From Marinomonas sargassi (lineage in GTDB: Bacteria; Pseudomonadota; Gammaproteobacteria; Pseudomonadales; Marinomonadaceae): DNA of 64,000 nt. The stretch spans positions 305,754 to 369,753 of the forward strand of contig NZ_JAOVZB010000005.1 in the NCBI RefSeq assembly GCF_025716875.1, read 5' to 3'. The notes under the pieces were generated by a model, which searched no databases, was not told where the DNA came from, and saw only the letters and a program-made list of their open reading frames with translations. A program made the translations under genes and the position numbers. Shown here in pieces: positions 46,365 through 56,086 of this stretch. Within the stretch, counting starts at the first letter, position 1. Each line of letters begins with the position of its first letter.

Positions 46365-49300
46365 TCACTTTCTAGCGCTCAGCAGCTCTTCAATCTTCTC
46401 TATACTCATAGGCTTATAGTAGTAATAGCCTTGGAAGACATCACAACCTAACTGCTTTAACGTACTTGCCTGGGATGCCGTTTCAACGCCCTCAGCGACA
46501 ATAGAAAGCTCTAAATTACGGGCTAAATGGATAATAGTTTCACAAATTTTCGTGTCTTCTTTATCCAAGTCGCACTCCTGAACAAAGGACTGATCTATTT
46601 TAAGTGTATTCAAAGGCAAACGTTTCAAATAACTCAAAGAAGAGTAGCCTGTACCAAAATCATCCACAGACGTCTTAACACCCAGCCCTTTCAAATCAGC
46701 CATCACTTCAATGCAACGCTCAATATCTTTTAAGAATACGCCTTCTGTAATTTCAAGCTCGAGATACTGACCGTCGATATTATATTGATTGAGTTTTTGG
46801 GATATATAAGACAGTAAACCATCCGATATTAAATGTCGGCCGGATAAATTAATCGAAATAGGTACCATGGGAAGGCCTTTATCCTGCCAAGCCTTAAGCT
46901 GCTTTAACACAGCATCAATAACCCATTCATCAATAGAGATAATAAGGTCAGACTCTTCTGCCATAGGTATAAACTCGGCTGGCGAAATGATCCCTGAGCT
47001 AGGGTTGTCCCAGCGAATTAGAGCTTCTAAGCCGAGGATTTTAGTATTGTCTATATCTACCTGAGGCTGCAGCAGCAAAAAGAAATTATCCGCTGCTAGT
47101 CCCTCTAGCACTTCGCCCTCAAAACCAAACTTCTTATTAACGGCAACTGCCATATCCGAGGTAAAGAACTGGGCATTGTCACGCCCCTTCTCTTTCGCCT
47201 GATACATGGCAATATCAGCGTGCTGTATAAGCCTGTCAGCGTCCACGATGCCTTCATCGGATAAAGCAATACCAATACTGGTCGGGATAGCGAAATACTG
47301 TCCAGCCAAGCAGAAGGTTTCACGCATCACAGTTAAAATTTGGTCACCACGCTCAATAGCTTTTTCTCTTGAGACACTTTCTGTCATCATGACAACAAAT
47401 TCATCTCCGCCCCAGCGAGCAATCACATCTTGTTGCTCAGAGGTTGCCATGAGGCGTTTTGCCACTTCGCACAAGAGTTCATCCCCGGCCTTGTGCCCTA
47501 ATGTGTCATTAATCATTTTGAAGTTATCTAGGTCTAAGAAAAGCAAACCCACTTTAGTATTGTGCTCTGATGCAAACAGCAAGGCCCTAGCCAAATCGTC
47601 CATCAGGTAAGTTCTGTTATATAGATTTGTGAGAGGGTCTCTATAGGCTAAAAAACGTAATCTATCTTGTAACTTCTCTTGCTTGGTCATGTCTTTTATA
47701 TGGAAAGTATATTCTGCCAGCTTAAGTGATTTTGTGTTCACCTTAGTAATGGCAATCTCTGCTGAAAAGGCACTATTACTACCACTTCTTAGAAGTCTCA
47801 GTCGGTTACGTCTATTCAATATCAGATCATTGGTAGAAAAGCCTGAATTCAAACTTTCTTGAATTTTTTGCTTATCTTCCTCAACTATAAATAAATCAAG
47901 GAAGTTCTTACCTTCGACCTGAGTTTTGATATAACCAAATGTTTTCTCTGAGGCTGGATTAAACTCAATGATTTCACCAAGACGGTTTATCGTTATGATG
48001 CAATCCATTGAGGAATTTAAAATAGCTGACTTTTTGATTTCACTTTCTTTAAAACGCGTGATTGCTTCTTCTCGGTGAGATATTTCAACATTAACGCGCT
48101 CAATCACCTGATTATATTGTTGCGCTATCTGACCTACTTCAGTAAAAGGCTCTTCTGGTACAGGGTTAGAAAAATCAGCATTCGACTGCTGGTATTGCAT
48201 GGTTGTCAGTAAATCTAGGAGCTCTGTGGTGGCTTTATGTTCAGCAACATTTAACCCCATTACTTCCTCATCTTCTTTCGCACGTAATCGCATAAAGCAA
48301 TTACACAGTGACAACAAGACAAAGCCAATTACAAAGCAGTAAACACCAATGATGACAACACCAAACAACTGAACGCCTAGTTGCTCCCAAAAACTTAGGC
48401 CATTTCCAATCTTCTCGGCTTGACCAAAAAGAGCAACACTTATGGTTCCCCAAGCTCCAGCAAACAGATGGGCAGGCACGACATCCAAGGCATCATCAAG
48501 TTTCCAAGACACCATAAGCAAGCTGCCATAGTAGACAACAGCACCAGAAACACCACCAACCAAAATAGCGGCTGAAGGCGAGATAATATGACAACTTGCA
48601 GTAACCCCAACTAAACCGGCAATAGCGCCATTTAACATATGGCCAACATCTACAAAACCATCTCGAAAGTAACTTAATACTACGGCAACAAGACCACCCC
48701 ATGCAGCGGATATAAATGTATTCAATATGATTAAAGGAACATCATCGGTTAGAGAGAGCGTGCTTCCACCATTAAAACCAAACCACCCAAACCAAATAAG
48801 TAACACACCGAGCGCGGATAGAGGTAAATTGTTTCCTGCAGGCAAGCGTTTGTCATTATCAAAGCGACCAATTCGTGGGCCGATAATAATGATAGCAACC
48901 AGAGCAATCCAGCCACCAACAGAGTGAACAACGGTAGAGCCCGCGAAATCAATAAAACCCATGGATTCAAGCCAACCATGAGTGCCACCGGCTTGATACA
49001 CACCACCCCAAACCCAGTGCCCTACTACTGGATAAATAACAGCACTCAATATTACGGTAACAGCCACATAACCAAGGAAGTTCATACGTTCCGCAACCGC
49101 GCCAGAGGTGAGAGTCGCCGCGGTACTACAAAACATCATCTGGAAAAGAAAGAAACTAATTTGCCAAGGCGTATGTTCTTCACCAAAAAGAAAGTCACTC
49201 ACCCCAAATAGTCCACTTACAGAGTCACCAAACATAACCCCAAAGCCAAACAGCCAAAATAACGTAGTAGATATAATAAAATCGGACATGTTCTTTGCAG

Positions 49301-49412
49301 CAACATTGATACTGTTCTTACTGCGAATACGCCCACTTTCTAGGCATAAAAAGCCCGCTTGCATGAGAAAAACAAGCGCGGAAGAGAATAACAACCAATA
49401 ATAATCAGACAT
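46365..49412 (-). CDS. Ammonium transporter fused to PAS-GGDEF-EAL
   Basis: 1015 residues from the ATG at 49412, with AGGG six bases upstream. An N-terminal Amt/AmtB module (about 1-375) has eleven hydrophobic segments and the twin histidines of the pore, His163 (STVVHSVGGW) and His315 (VPAHLFAGAWG), plus CSTAATLTSGAVAERM and WFGFNGGS. After a helical linker (about 380-460) comes a PAS domain (about 463-575), a GGDEF domain with intact RWGGDEF at 666-672, and an EAL domain with GLEAL at 794-798, DDFGTGYSSLSYL and EGVET. Likely links ammonium occupancy or flux to c-di-GMP level; both enzyme motifs are intact, so the net direction is open. Monocistronic, no glnK beside it. Confidence 0.95.
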   Translation of the reverse strand: MSDYYWLLFSSALVFLMQAGFLCLESGRIRSKNSINVAAKNMSDFIISTTLFWLFGFGVMFGDSVSGLFGVSDFLFGEEHTPWQISFFLFQMMFCSTAATLTSGAVAERMNFLGYVAVTVILSAVIYPVVGHWVWGGVYQAGGTHGWLESMGFIDFAGSTVVHSVGGWIALVAIIIIGPRIGRFDNDKRLPAGNNLPLSALGVLLIWFGWFGFNGGSTLSLTDDVPLIILNTFISAAWGGLVAVVLSYFRDGFVDVGHMLNGAIAGLVGVTASCHIISPSAAILVGGVSGAVVYYGSLLMVSWKLDDALDVVPAHLFAGAWGTISVALFGQAEKIGNGLSFWEQLGVQLFGVVIIGVYCFVIGFVLLSLCNCFMRLRAKEDEEVMGLNVAEHKATTELLDLLTTMQYQQSNADFSNPVPEEPFTEVGQIAQQYNQVIERVNVEISHREEAITRFKESEIKKSAILNSSMDCIITINRLGEIIEFNPASEKTFGYIKTQVEGKNFLDLFIVEEDKQKIQESLNSGFSTNDLILNRRNRLRLLRSGSNSAFSAEIAITKVNTKSLKLAEYTFHIKDMTKQEKLQDRLRFLAYRDPLTNLYNRTYLMDDLARALLFASEHNTKVGLLFLDLDNFKMINDTLGHKAGDELLCEVAKRLMATSEQQDVIARWGGDEFVVMMTESVSREKAIERGDQILTVMRETFCLAGQYFAIPTSIGIALSDEGIVDADRLIQHADIAMYQAKEKGRDNAQFFTSDMAVAVNKKFGFEGEVLEGLAADNFFLLLQPQVDIDNTKILGLEALIRWDNPSSGIISPAEFIPMAEESDLIISIDEWVIDAVLKQLKAWQDKGLPMVPISINLSGRHLISDGLLSYISQKLNQYNIDGQYLELEITEGVFLKDIERCIEVMADLKGLGVKTSVDDFGTGYSSLSYLKRLPLNTLKIDQSFVQECDLDKEDTKICETIIHLARNLELSIVAEGVETASQASTLKQLGCDVFQGYYYYKPMSIEKIEELLSARK

Positions 49413-49836
49413 ATACACCCTAGTAAAACATCACATCAAAAAGTTCAAAGAAGTAAAACTATTTGCTCTCAATCAAACTCATTATTTACTGTGCTTATCA
49501 GCCGGTACCTAGATGTAATTAAGCCCTTAACTCTCAACACTATCTATTAAGAAGCTATAACAAACTTTTATTATGAGAATCTTTATTAAATAAATTGTGT
49601 CTAATAATAAAAGTAGCAACTGGTTAAATTTTAAAAGCTACCTTTTAAACTAATCAAAAAACGAAAAGATTTTCAAATGGAAATTTTGTTTATTTCACAT
49701 TACCGACCTTCACGGGCTATTTACAACCATCGAACACAGCAAAAATCTTGTGCCCTAGCAGGAGAAAAAAGAATACAAAGGCTATTTTTTGTACTATTAT
49801 GAGAGAAATTACTAGTAATTCATTAGGGTGATTGTT
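49413..49836. other. Divergent intergenic region upstream of the Amt fusion
   Basis: About 420 bp, strongly AT-rich. I looked for a nitrogen-type sigma-54 promoter; the nearest candidate, around 49740-49760, has wrong spacing. No repeat or RNA was seen. Confidence 0.6.
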
Positions 49837-50133
49837 TTGTCTGTCTCTTCTATTTCAAACAATTCAATGTATCTGCCAATTTTGTCTAACCAGACAGAGG
49901 CAAATGCAAACTCCAATTCTGAAAGATATCCAGACGTCGTTCAGCTGTCTGACCGCGCCAAGAGTTTGGTTATCTCACAAAATCAAGAAGAACTAGAGAA
50001 GTCAAAAGAAGAAGAGACTGCTGGCAAAGAGTCTGTTCAAGTTTCATCAAGTATTGGAAGACTTTCCCGCATTACTGGCTTACAACGTGACGAAGTCGCT
50101 GCCTTATACAGATCTATTGATAAGCTAACTTAA
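49837..50133 (+). CDS. Small hypothetical protein
   Basis: 98 residues if it begins at the TTG at 49837, with AGGGTG about 7 bases upstream; a GTG at 49828 inside that site is the alternative. Not recognised. Hydrophilic, with a serine/asparagine-rich N terminus, VVQLSDRAKSLVISQNQEEL (about 35-54) and a charged helical C-terminal end. It converges on ppx, the two stops overlapping by 4 bp. A real but unassigned gene is the best reading. Confidence 0.5.
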   Translation: MSVSSISNNSMYLPILSNQTEANANSNSERYPDVVQLSDRAKSLVISQNQEELEKSKEEETAGKESVQVSSSIGRLSRITGLQRDEVAALYRSIDKLT

Positions 50134-51647
50134 CTAAAAGTTAGCTTATATCCACTCATTTCTAGATGATCAGCTTCTTTTTGCAAACTTGCCATTGTTA
50201 ATGGTCTCGCAGCTAACCACCCATCTAAAAATTCAGCATGCAATTCTCTTTTTTGCGCTTTTAGCGTGAAGATTGGCATATCACCTTCCTTCCTATCGCT
50301 ATGCAATAAAATAGACAATCTTAAGATAATGCTTAAACAATCTAATTGTTGTTGATCACTTTTAATAAAACGATAGTCAAGAGATTGAGTGAACTTGCGT
50401 CTATGTCTCAGAATAAGATTGGCCAACGCCTCTTGTTCCTGTTGAGAAAAGCCCGGCATATCAGATTCTTTAATAATATATGCGCCATGCTTATGATAAC
50501 GGCTATGGGAGATACCTAAGCCCACTTCATGCAATAGGGCCGCCCACCTCAACATATCTTCACTAGAGACACTATTTAACCCCCAGCTGTCTTTCACTTG
50601 AGCTAACGCCGATGTCGCTGTATGAGTCACCAACTTAGCTTGCTCCATATCGATATGATATTGGTTGAGCATATAGTTCACCGTTCGCTCCCGAATATCG
50701 GTTTCACCATAGCGACCCATAATGTCATATAGTACCCCTTCCCTTAGAGCACTATTGGAGAAGTCCATTTGTTCAATGGAAAAGCATTCAAAAACAGCAG
50801 TCAAAATGGCAATACCAGCTGCTATGGTATGTTTTCTTTCAGGCTTCAGTCCTAATAAGTCGATATTATCTGCATGACCTGCAGAAAACAGCGCTTTTTG
50901 TATAAGCTTTAGCCCTTTGGGCGTAATGCCTTTTTTACTCCAATCATTCTCTTTAATAATATTGAAGGCCGCTTTCGCCGTACCCGAGGAGCCGATTGCA
51001 ACTTCCCAAGATTCATCTAAAAAGTCATCTTGAATACTTAACAGCTCTAGGCGAGCAGCGGTGACGGCTTTTTGAAATTGGGACTGGGTAATCACACCAT
51101 CATTAAAAAAGCGTTGCTGATAACTCACACACCCCATATGCAAACTTTCAGTCAGAATAGGCTCAAGCTTTTGCCCAATAATGCATTCGGTACTGCCACC
51201 ACCGATATCAATAACTAACCTTTTAGCATTCCCATGATCCATCGACCTTGAGACACCCACATAAATTAAACGCGCCTCTTCTCGACCGGCAATAATTTCA
51301 ACTGGATGGCTAATGATATCCATTGCATCACTAATAAAATCATAGCGATTTTTCGCAACACGTAATGCGTTAGTCCCCACGATTCGGACCGAACCTAACG
51401 GCATATCTTCAATCACTTGCGAGAATTGCGATAAACAGGCTAGTCCTCTTTGTTTTGCTTCATCATTTAAACAGCTGCCTTCTAAGCCAGCCGCCAGCCT
51501 TACTTTATCGCCAAACTCACCAGTAATACGAAGTTGACCATGAGTAACTTGCGCCACAACCATATGAAAACTATTTGAACCTAAATCGATGGCGGCAATT
51601 TTTTCAAAAGGAAAGTCATGGGACTGCTGCAAAAAAAGTGATTGCAT
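50130..51647 (-). CDS. ppx: Exopolyphosphatase (Ppx/GppA family)
   Basis: 505 residues. Hydrolyses terminal phosphates of polyphosphate, or pppGpp in GppA. Seen: AAIDLGSNSFHMVVAQV, GREEARLIYVGVSRS, the phosphate loop VIDIGGGSTECIIG, SNSALREGVLYDIMGRY, and a C-terminal HD-like helical domain with LLHEVGLGISHSRYHKHGAYI (as LHEVGLGISHSRYHKHG). Ppx rather than GppA is favoured by length. A polyphosphate kinase gene lies about 11 kb away. Start at the ATG 51647. Confidence 0.93.
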   Translation of the reverse strand: MQSLFLQQSHDFPFEKIAAIDLGSNSFHMVVAQVTHGQLRITGEFGDKVRLAAGLEGSCLNDEAKQRGLACLSQFSQVIEDMPLGSVRIVGTNALRVAKNRYDFISDAMDIISHPVEIIAGREEARLIYVGVSRSMDHGNAKRLVIDIGGGSTECIIGQKLEPILTESLHMGCVSYQQRFFNDGVITQSQFQKAVTAARLELLSIQDDFLDESWEVAIGSSGTAKAAFNIIKENDWSKKGITPKGLKLIQKALFSAGHADNIDLLGLKPERKHTIAAGIAILTAVFECFSIEQMDFSNSALREGVLYDIMGRYGETDIRERTVNYMLNQYHIDMEQAKLVTHTATSALAQVKDSWGLNSVSSEDMLRWAALLHEVGLGISHSRYHKHGAYIIKESDMPGFSQQEQEALANLILRHRRKFTQSLDYRFIKSDQQQLDCLSIILRLSILLHSDRKEGDMPIFTLKAQKRELHAEFLDGWLAARPLTMASLQKEADHLEMSGYKLTFS

Positions 51648-52051
51648 AGGAGAAGCCTTTAAATTAAAGAAAGTAACGAAAAATACGAACTTAAAGTATA
51701 ACGATTAAATCATGTTACACGATTTACCAAGATACTGAAGCACTACAGCCAATCGCCTAGCTCACTACACACATTAATTTAAAAAAAACCATAAAAAATC
51801 CTTTTTTACTAGATTTGGCTATAGACCTCACCAAAAAGGGTGGCTATAGTAGTGTTGGTTGATATAAGAACAACTATTATTTATTAAATTCTTGTGGATA
51901 CCCCAATCAAATATATATCGACACTCTTTTGCAGAGAATAAAGCTCAAGCGTAGCGATACATTTTAACCAACTTCCAGACTCAGATTATTGTTGCTTATT
52001 GATTAACTATAATTCCGTCATTATTCTTCTAATTAGCCAAAAAACCCATTT
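51648..52051. other. Divergent intergenic region between ppx and rho
   Basis: 404 bp. C-rich, G-poor stretches (about 51738-51775 and 51950-52020) could serve as Rho loading sites for the autoregulation known for rho. A candidate promoter is marked separately. No trxA gene, often next to rho, is present. Confidence 0.5.
51822..51850 (+). promoter_or_regulatory. Candidate rho promoter
   Basis: TAGACC (51822-51827), 17 bp, TATAGT (51845-51850). It would leave a leader of about 190 nt. GGCTATAG is repeated directly at 51818 and 51842, overlapping both hexamers. Confidence 0.4.
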
Positions 52052-53317
52052 ATGAATCTTACCGACTTAAAACAAAAATCAGTACATGAACTTTTAAAAA
52101 TTGCCGCAGAAATGGGCCTAGATAACATGGCTCGTTCCCGTAAACAGGATGTCATTTTTTCTATTCTAAAGCGTCATGCTAAAAGCGGCGAAGACATATC
52201 TGGAGACGGTATTTTAGAAATCCTCCAAGATGGTTTTGGCTTCTTACGCTCACCAGACTCATCTTACTTGGCTGGACCTGACGATATTTATGTTTCCCCA
52301 AGTCAAATACGACGTTTCAACCTTCGTACAGGCGACACCATTGCAGGTAAGATTCGTCCACCGAAAGAAGGTGAAAGATACTTCGCGCTTTTAAAAGTTC
52401 AAGAAATCAACTTTGACAAGCCTGAAAGCGTTCGTAACAAAATTCTTTTTGAAAACCTTACGCCTTTATTTGCCGATGAGCGCCTAGTAATGGAAGCGGG
52501 TAACGGCTCTACTGAAGACGTTACATCCCGCATTATTGATCTAGTATCTCCTATGGGTAAAGGGCAACGTGCCTTGGTCGTTTCTCCGCCAAAAGCGGGT
52601 AAAACTTTCATGCTGCAAAACATTGCCAATGCAATCACCAAAAACAACCCAGAATGTCACCTTATCGTATTGTTGATAGATGAACGTCCTGAGGAAGTAA
52701 CTGAAATGTCTCGCACAGTTCGAGGCGAAGTGGTTGCTTCTACTTTTGATGAGCCACCTGCACGCCATGTTCAAGTTGCAGAAATGGTTATCGAAAAAGC
52801 AAAACGTCTTGTCGAGCATAAGCGCGATGTTGTCATCCTTCTAGACTCCATTACCCGTTTGGCTCGTGCATACAACACTGTTATTCCTTCATCAGGTAAA
52901 GTATTGACCGGTGGTGTTGATGCTAACGCCCTAGAACGCCCTAAGCGCTTCTTCGGTGCTGCACGTAATATTGAAGAAGGCGGCAGCTTAACTATCATAG
53001 CGACAGCCCTAGTTGATACTGGTTCTAAGATGGATGAAGTTATATTTGAGGAATTCAAAGGTACAGGTAACTCAGAGCTTCACCTTGATCGAAAAATTGC
53101 TGAAAAGCGCACCTTCCCTGCTATCAACATTCGTCGCTCAGGCACACGCCGTGAAGACTTGCTGACATCAGAAGAAGAGCTACAACGCATGTGGATTTTG
53201 CGTAAGCTACTCAATCCAATGGAAGATATCGATGCCACCGAGTTCTTGATTGACCGTTTACGTGTCACTAAGACCAACGACGAGTTCTTCGAGGCAATGA
53301 AAGGCAAAAACAAATAA
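52052..53317 (+). CDS. rho: Transcription termination factor Rho
   Basis: RNA-dependent hexameric helicase ending transcription. 421 residues. N-terminal helical domain and cold-shock RNA-binding domain with DGFGFLRS (about residues 64-71) and [13 protein letters not shown]; the ATPase domain has Walker [12 protein letters not shown] (about 177-187), [10 protein letters not shown] and the arginine and R-loop segment in [20 protein letters not shown] (split [11 protein letters not shown] and VDTGSKMDE). Followed by a T-tailed hairpin. Confidence 0.98.
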   Translation: MNLTDLKQKSVHELLKIAAEMGLDNMARSRKQDVIFSILKRHAKSGEDISGDGILEILQDGFGFLRSPDSSYLAGPDDIYVSPSQIRRFNLRTGDTIAGKIRPPKEGERYFALLKVQEINFDKPESVRNKILFENLTPLFADERLVMEAGNGSTEDVTSRIIDLVSPMGKGQRALVVSPPKAGKTFMLQNIANAITKNNPECHLIVLLIDERPEEVTEMSRTVRGEVVASTFDEPPARHVQVAEMVIEKAKRLVEHKRDVVILLDSITRLARAYNTVIPSSGKVLTGGVDANALERPKRFFGAARNIEEGGSLTIIATALVDTGSKMDEVIFEEFKGTGNSELHLDRKIAEKRTFPAINIRRSGTRREDLLTSEEELQRMWILRKLLNPMEDIDATEFLIDRLRVTKTNDEFFEAMKGKNK

Positions 53318-53340
53318 CCTTGTTTAAACAACAAGGATAA

Positions 53341-53368
53341 AAAGCCACTGATATAGTGGCTTTTTTTT
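53341..53368 (+). terminator. Terminator after rho
   Basis: AAAGCCACT pairs with AGTGGCTTT around GATAT, followed by a run of T. An additional short hairpin CCTTGTT/AACAAGG sits just upstream. Confidence 0.9.
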
Positions 53369-53429
53369 ACTGACATAAATTAATAAAAGATCGGCTTCTT
53401 TCAACACAAGCCAACATCGGAGCTAATAT

Positions 53430-54149
53430 ATGGAAAACATTACCGCCAAGGTAAAGTCTGTCGAGCTAGTTAATAAAGATGTGTATCAAATCGCACTGCA
53501 GGCAGATGACCTTACTTTCCACGCTGGCCAGTACCTTATGATTGTTTTACCGACTGGTGAACAAGTACCTTACTCTATTGGTAGTGCCCCCCATGAACTA
53601 CCTAGCCTAACACTTTACATCTTAGTTTCTGACGCAGAGTCTTTAGCTCATAAAGTAGTAGAACATATCAAATCGAACTCTCAGATCAGCATTAAAGCGG
53701 CGGGTGGCGATTGCCACTTAGCGAACGGAGTATTATCAACGACACCTGATCACATTCTACTTATTGCAGGCGGTACAGGGTTCGCGCAAATCAAAAGCCT
53801 TTACAGCAGCTTGATCGAACAAGATTACCAAGGAAAAGTCTCTTTTTATTGGGGTGTTCGCAGCTATGAAGATATTTTCGCAGAAGGCTGGCTAGAAGAA
53901 GCGAAGGAGCATGCAGCTTTTTCTATCAATATCGTGGTCAATGAGAAAAGCGAAGAATGGCAAGGCCGTACAGGATGGCTATACGACGCAGTCATTCAGG
54001 ACGTCGAAGATTTAAGCCACTGTACTGCGTTTATTTGTGGTTCTGTGAATATGGTTTATGGAACATTAGACCAGCTAGAGCAACAAGGCTTACAAGAAAG
54101 TAACTGCTTCTCTGATGTATTTGCTTACGCTCCACGCCCAAAGAAATAG
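53430..54149 (+). CDS. fre: NAD(P)H-flavin reductase (Fre-like)
   Basis: 239 residues. N-terminal flavin barrel with FHAGQYLMIVLPTGEQVPYSIGSAP (as FHAGQYLMIVLPTGEQ and VPYSIGSAP) and the nucleotide domain with LLIAGGTGFAQIKSLY and FYWGVRSYEDIF. It reduces free flavins with NAD(P)H. The arginine of the usual RxYS/RPFS flavin motif is replaced by valine (VPYS). In many gammaproteobacteria fre sits beside rho with ubiD between them; here ubiD is absent. A terminator separates it from yfcL. Confidence 0.9.
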   Translation: MENITAKVKSVELVNKDVYQIALQADDLTFHAGQYLMIVLPTGEQVPYSIGSAPHELPSLTLYILVSDAESLAHKVVEHIKSNSQISIKAAGGDCHLANGVLSTTPDHILLIAGGTGFAQIKSLYSSLIEQDYQGKVSFYWGVRSYEDIFAEGWLEEAKEHAAFSINIVVNEKSEEWQGRTGWLYDAVIQDVEDLSHCTAFICGSVNMVYGTLDQLEQQGLQESNCFSDVFAYAPRPKK

Positions 54150-54155
54150 CACTTT

Positions 54156-54186
54156 AAAGAGGCGGTACTTATGCTGCCTCTTTCTA
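54156..54186. terminator. Terminator between fre and yfcL
   Basis: AAAGAGGC (54156-54163) pairs with GCCTCTTT (54176-54183) with a short T tail. Confidence 0.7.
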
Positions 54187-54206
54187 TCCCAAACTTCGTT
54201 TATTTT

Positions 54207-54473
54207 TTATACTTCTTCACACACTGATTTCCATAATGTCAAAATCTTCTGCTGATCGTCTTCTGTGACACTTTCTGCATCAAGTGTTTCCTGCAAGGTT
54301 CCTGTAAAAGCATTATCAAACTCGGCACCATCACCTTCAACACTACTGTGCAAACCTAATAAGCCTAGCAGATACGCACAGTAAAAAAGCTGATCACCAT
54401 CAGCAGCATTATGTTCTATGTCTCGTAATTTATCGCACAATTGATCAGCACGTTCAGCAAATGTCATCGTCAT
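54207..54473 (-). CDS. yfcL: YfcL family protein
   Basis: 88 residues from the ATG at 54473; a TTG at 54485 and an ATG at 54467 are alternatives. The pattern HNAADGDQLFYCAYLLGLLGL followed by LTLWKSVCEE (start as AADGDQLFYCAYLLGLL) matches the short helical YfcL family of unknown function. It lies downstream of mqo on the same strand but beyond a terminator. Confidence 0.75.
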   Translation of the reverse strand: MTMTFAERADQLCDKLRDIEHNAADGDQLFYCAYLLGLLGLHSSVEGDGAEFDNAFTGTLQETLDAESVTEDDQQKILTLWKSVCEEV

Positions 54474-54507
54474 ACTCTTTCTCAAAAATTCTCTTTATTA
54501 AAAATAG

Positions 54508-54535
54508 AAAAAGCTGGGGAAAACCCAGCTTTTTA
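54508..54535 (-). terminator. Terminator after mqo
   Basis: AAAAAGCTGGG pairs with CCCAGCTTTTT around GAAAA; on the minus strand it follows the mqo stop. Confidence 0.88.
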
Positions 54536-54561
54536 TTAACATCTATAAGTTAAAATTGATA

Positions 54562-56040
54562 TTACGGTTTCAGCTTCAATGTATTTAGTGTTCTTTCACG
54601 AATGGAAACTAATAAGTCGGTATTCTCTACCAAGGACTCACCATAAGATGGAACCATTTCCTTAGCCTTCGCTTGCCACTCATCAGAAGCCAAGCGATCA
54701 GCAAAACAGCGCTCTATAATACCTATCATGGTATTTACCGTCGTAGAAGCACCGGGCGAAGCCCCCAATAATGCTGCCATTGAGCCATCTTCTGTAACAA
54801 TAGCCTCTGTACCAAACTCCAGTTTTCCAGAGCCATCTTCATTTTGCTTAATGATTTGCACTCGTTGACCCGCATAAGCAAGCTTCCAGTCTTTATCATT
54901 AGCATCAGGGAAGAATTGACGTAAAGAATCACAACGATCTTTATGAGACTTCATAACCTCACTAATCAAATAACGCGTCAAGTCCATGTTGTTTTTACCA
55001 ACACTTAACATAGGCTTAAGGTTATCGAATTTGACGCTTTTCATTAGATCAGTTACAGAGCCAGTCTTAAGGAACTTGGTTGTAAAACCGGCGAATGGCC
55101 CGAACAAAATAGCTTTTTTACCATCAATAATTCGTGTATCTAGATGGGGTACCGACATAGGTGGCGCACCAATTGGCGCAGCACCGTAAACCTTAGCAAA
55201 ATGTTGATCGACCAACTCTGGGTCTTCACATACCAGCCATTGACCGCTAACAGGGAAGCCACCATAACCTTTACTTTCTTTAACGTTCGCTTTCTGTAAC
55301 AGTGGCAAAGCGCCACCGCCAGCACCTAAAAAGACAAACTTAGCATCAATAATACTCGATTCACCATCAACTTCTACAGTGACATCCCAACGGCCATCTG
55401 CACGTTTTTTCAGCTCTTTAACTTCTGTATTTACACTTAAATCGAAGTTATCAAGGCTTTGCAAATGTTGCCCCATATTACGAGCAATAGCACCAAAGTT
55501 AACATCTGAACCATGTTCTACTCGTGTTGCCGCTAGTGGCTCACCTGACTGACGATTTTTCATTATCAGTGGCATCCACTCGCTCATCACCTGAGTGTCT
55601 TCAGTATATTGCATTTCTTTAAAGGCAGGATGCGCGCTCATTGCTTCGAATCGCGCCTTTAATGCATCAACATTATCCTTGCCCCATACAAAACTTTGAT
55701 GAGGTACTCGACGAATAAACTCTTCCGCTTCTGGTAACAAACCTTGTTCTACAAGATAAGACCAAAATTGCAAACTTACTTCAAAAGCAGCATTAATACT
55801 GACAGCCTTATCTATATTGACTGATCCGTCACTATTTTTAGAGGTATAATTTAACTCGCAGTAAGCGGCATGCCCTGTGCCTGCATTATTCCATCCATCT
55901 GTACTTTCTTGTGCCAAACCGCCCAAGCGCTCGACCATTTTCATCGTCATACTTGGGTCAAATTGCTTAAGTAACATAGCCAGAGTTGTGCTCATCGCAC
56001 CACCGCCAACTAATAAAACATCTACAGAATTCGAGGTCAT
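54562..56040 (-). CDS. mqo: Malate:quinone oxidoreductase
   Basis: FAD-dependent membrane-peripheral enzyme that oxidises malate to oxaloacetate and reduces quinone. 492 residues from the ATG at 56040, chosen because VDVLLVGGGAMSTTLAMLL follows directly; a TTG 24 bp upstream is possible. Further signs: GWNNAGTGHAAYCELNYT, the family block GGFPVSGQWLVCEDP, IDGKKAILFGPFAGFTTKFL and SPGASTTVNTMIGI. A 264-bp MITE-like element begins only 46 bp upstream of the ATG, so its promoter must lie within or beyond the element. Confidence 0.96.
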   Translation of the reverse strand: MTSNSVDVLLVGGGAMSTTLAMLLKQFDPSMTMKMVERLGGLAQESTDGWNNAGTGHAAYCELNYTSKNSDGSVNIDKAVSINAAFEVSLQFWSYLVEQGLLPEAEEFIRRVPHQSFVWGKDNVDALKARFEAMSAHPAFKEMQYTEDTQVMSEWMPLIMKNRQSGEPLAATRVEHGSDVNFGAIARNMGQHLQSLDNFDLSVNTEVKELKKRADGRWDVTVEVDGESSIIDAKFVFLGAGGGALPLLQKANVKESKGYGGFPVSGQWLVCEDPELVDQHFAKVYGAAPIGAPPMSVPHLDTRIIDGKKAILFGPFAGFTTKFLKTGSVTDLMKSVKFDNLKPMLSVGKNNMDLTRYLISEVMKSHKDRCDSLRQFFPDANDKDWKLAYAGQRVQIIKQNEDGSGKLEFGTEAIVTEDGSMAALLGASPGASTTVNTMIGIIERCFADRLASDEWQAKAKEMVPSYGESLVENTDLLVSIRERTLNTLKLKP

Positions 56041-56086
56041 TTGATTTCGCCGTCTCGTCGCCAATTGTGAATTAAAAGGTGTTTAA

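Noticed and set aside
49738..49760. Sigma-54-like promoter upstream of the Amt fusion
   Set aside because: GGGCAC and TTGC are present on the minus strand, but the spacing is two bases too long and the distance to the gene exceeds 300 bp.
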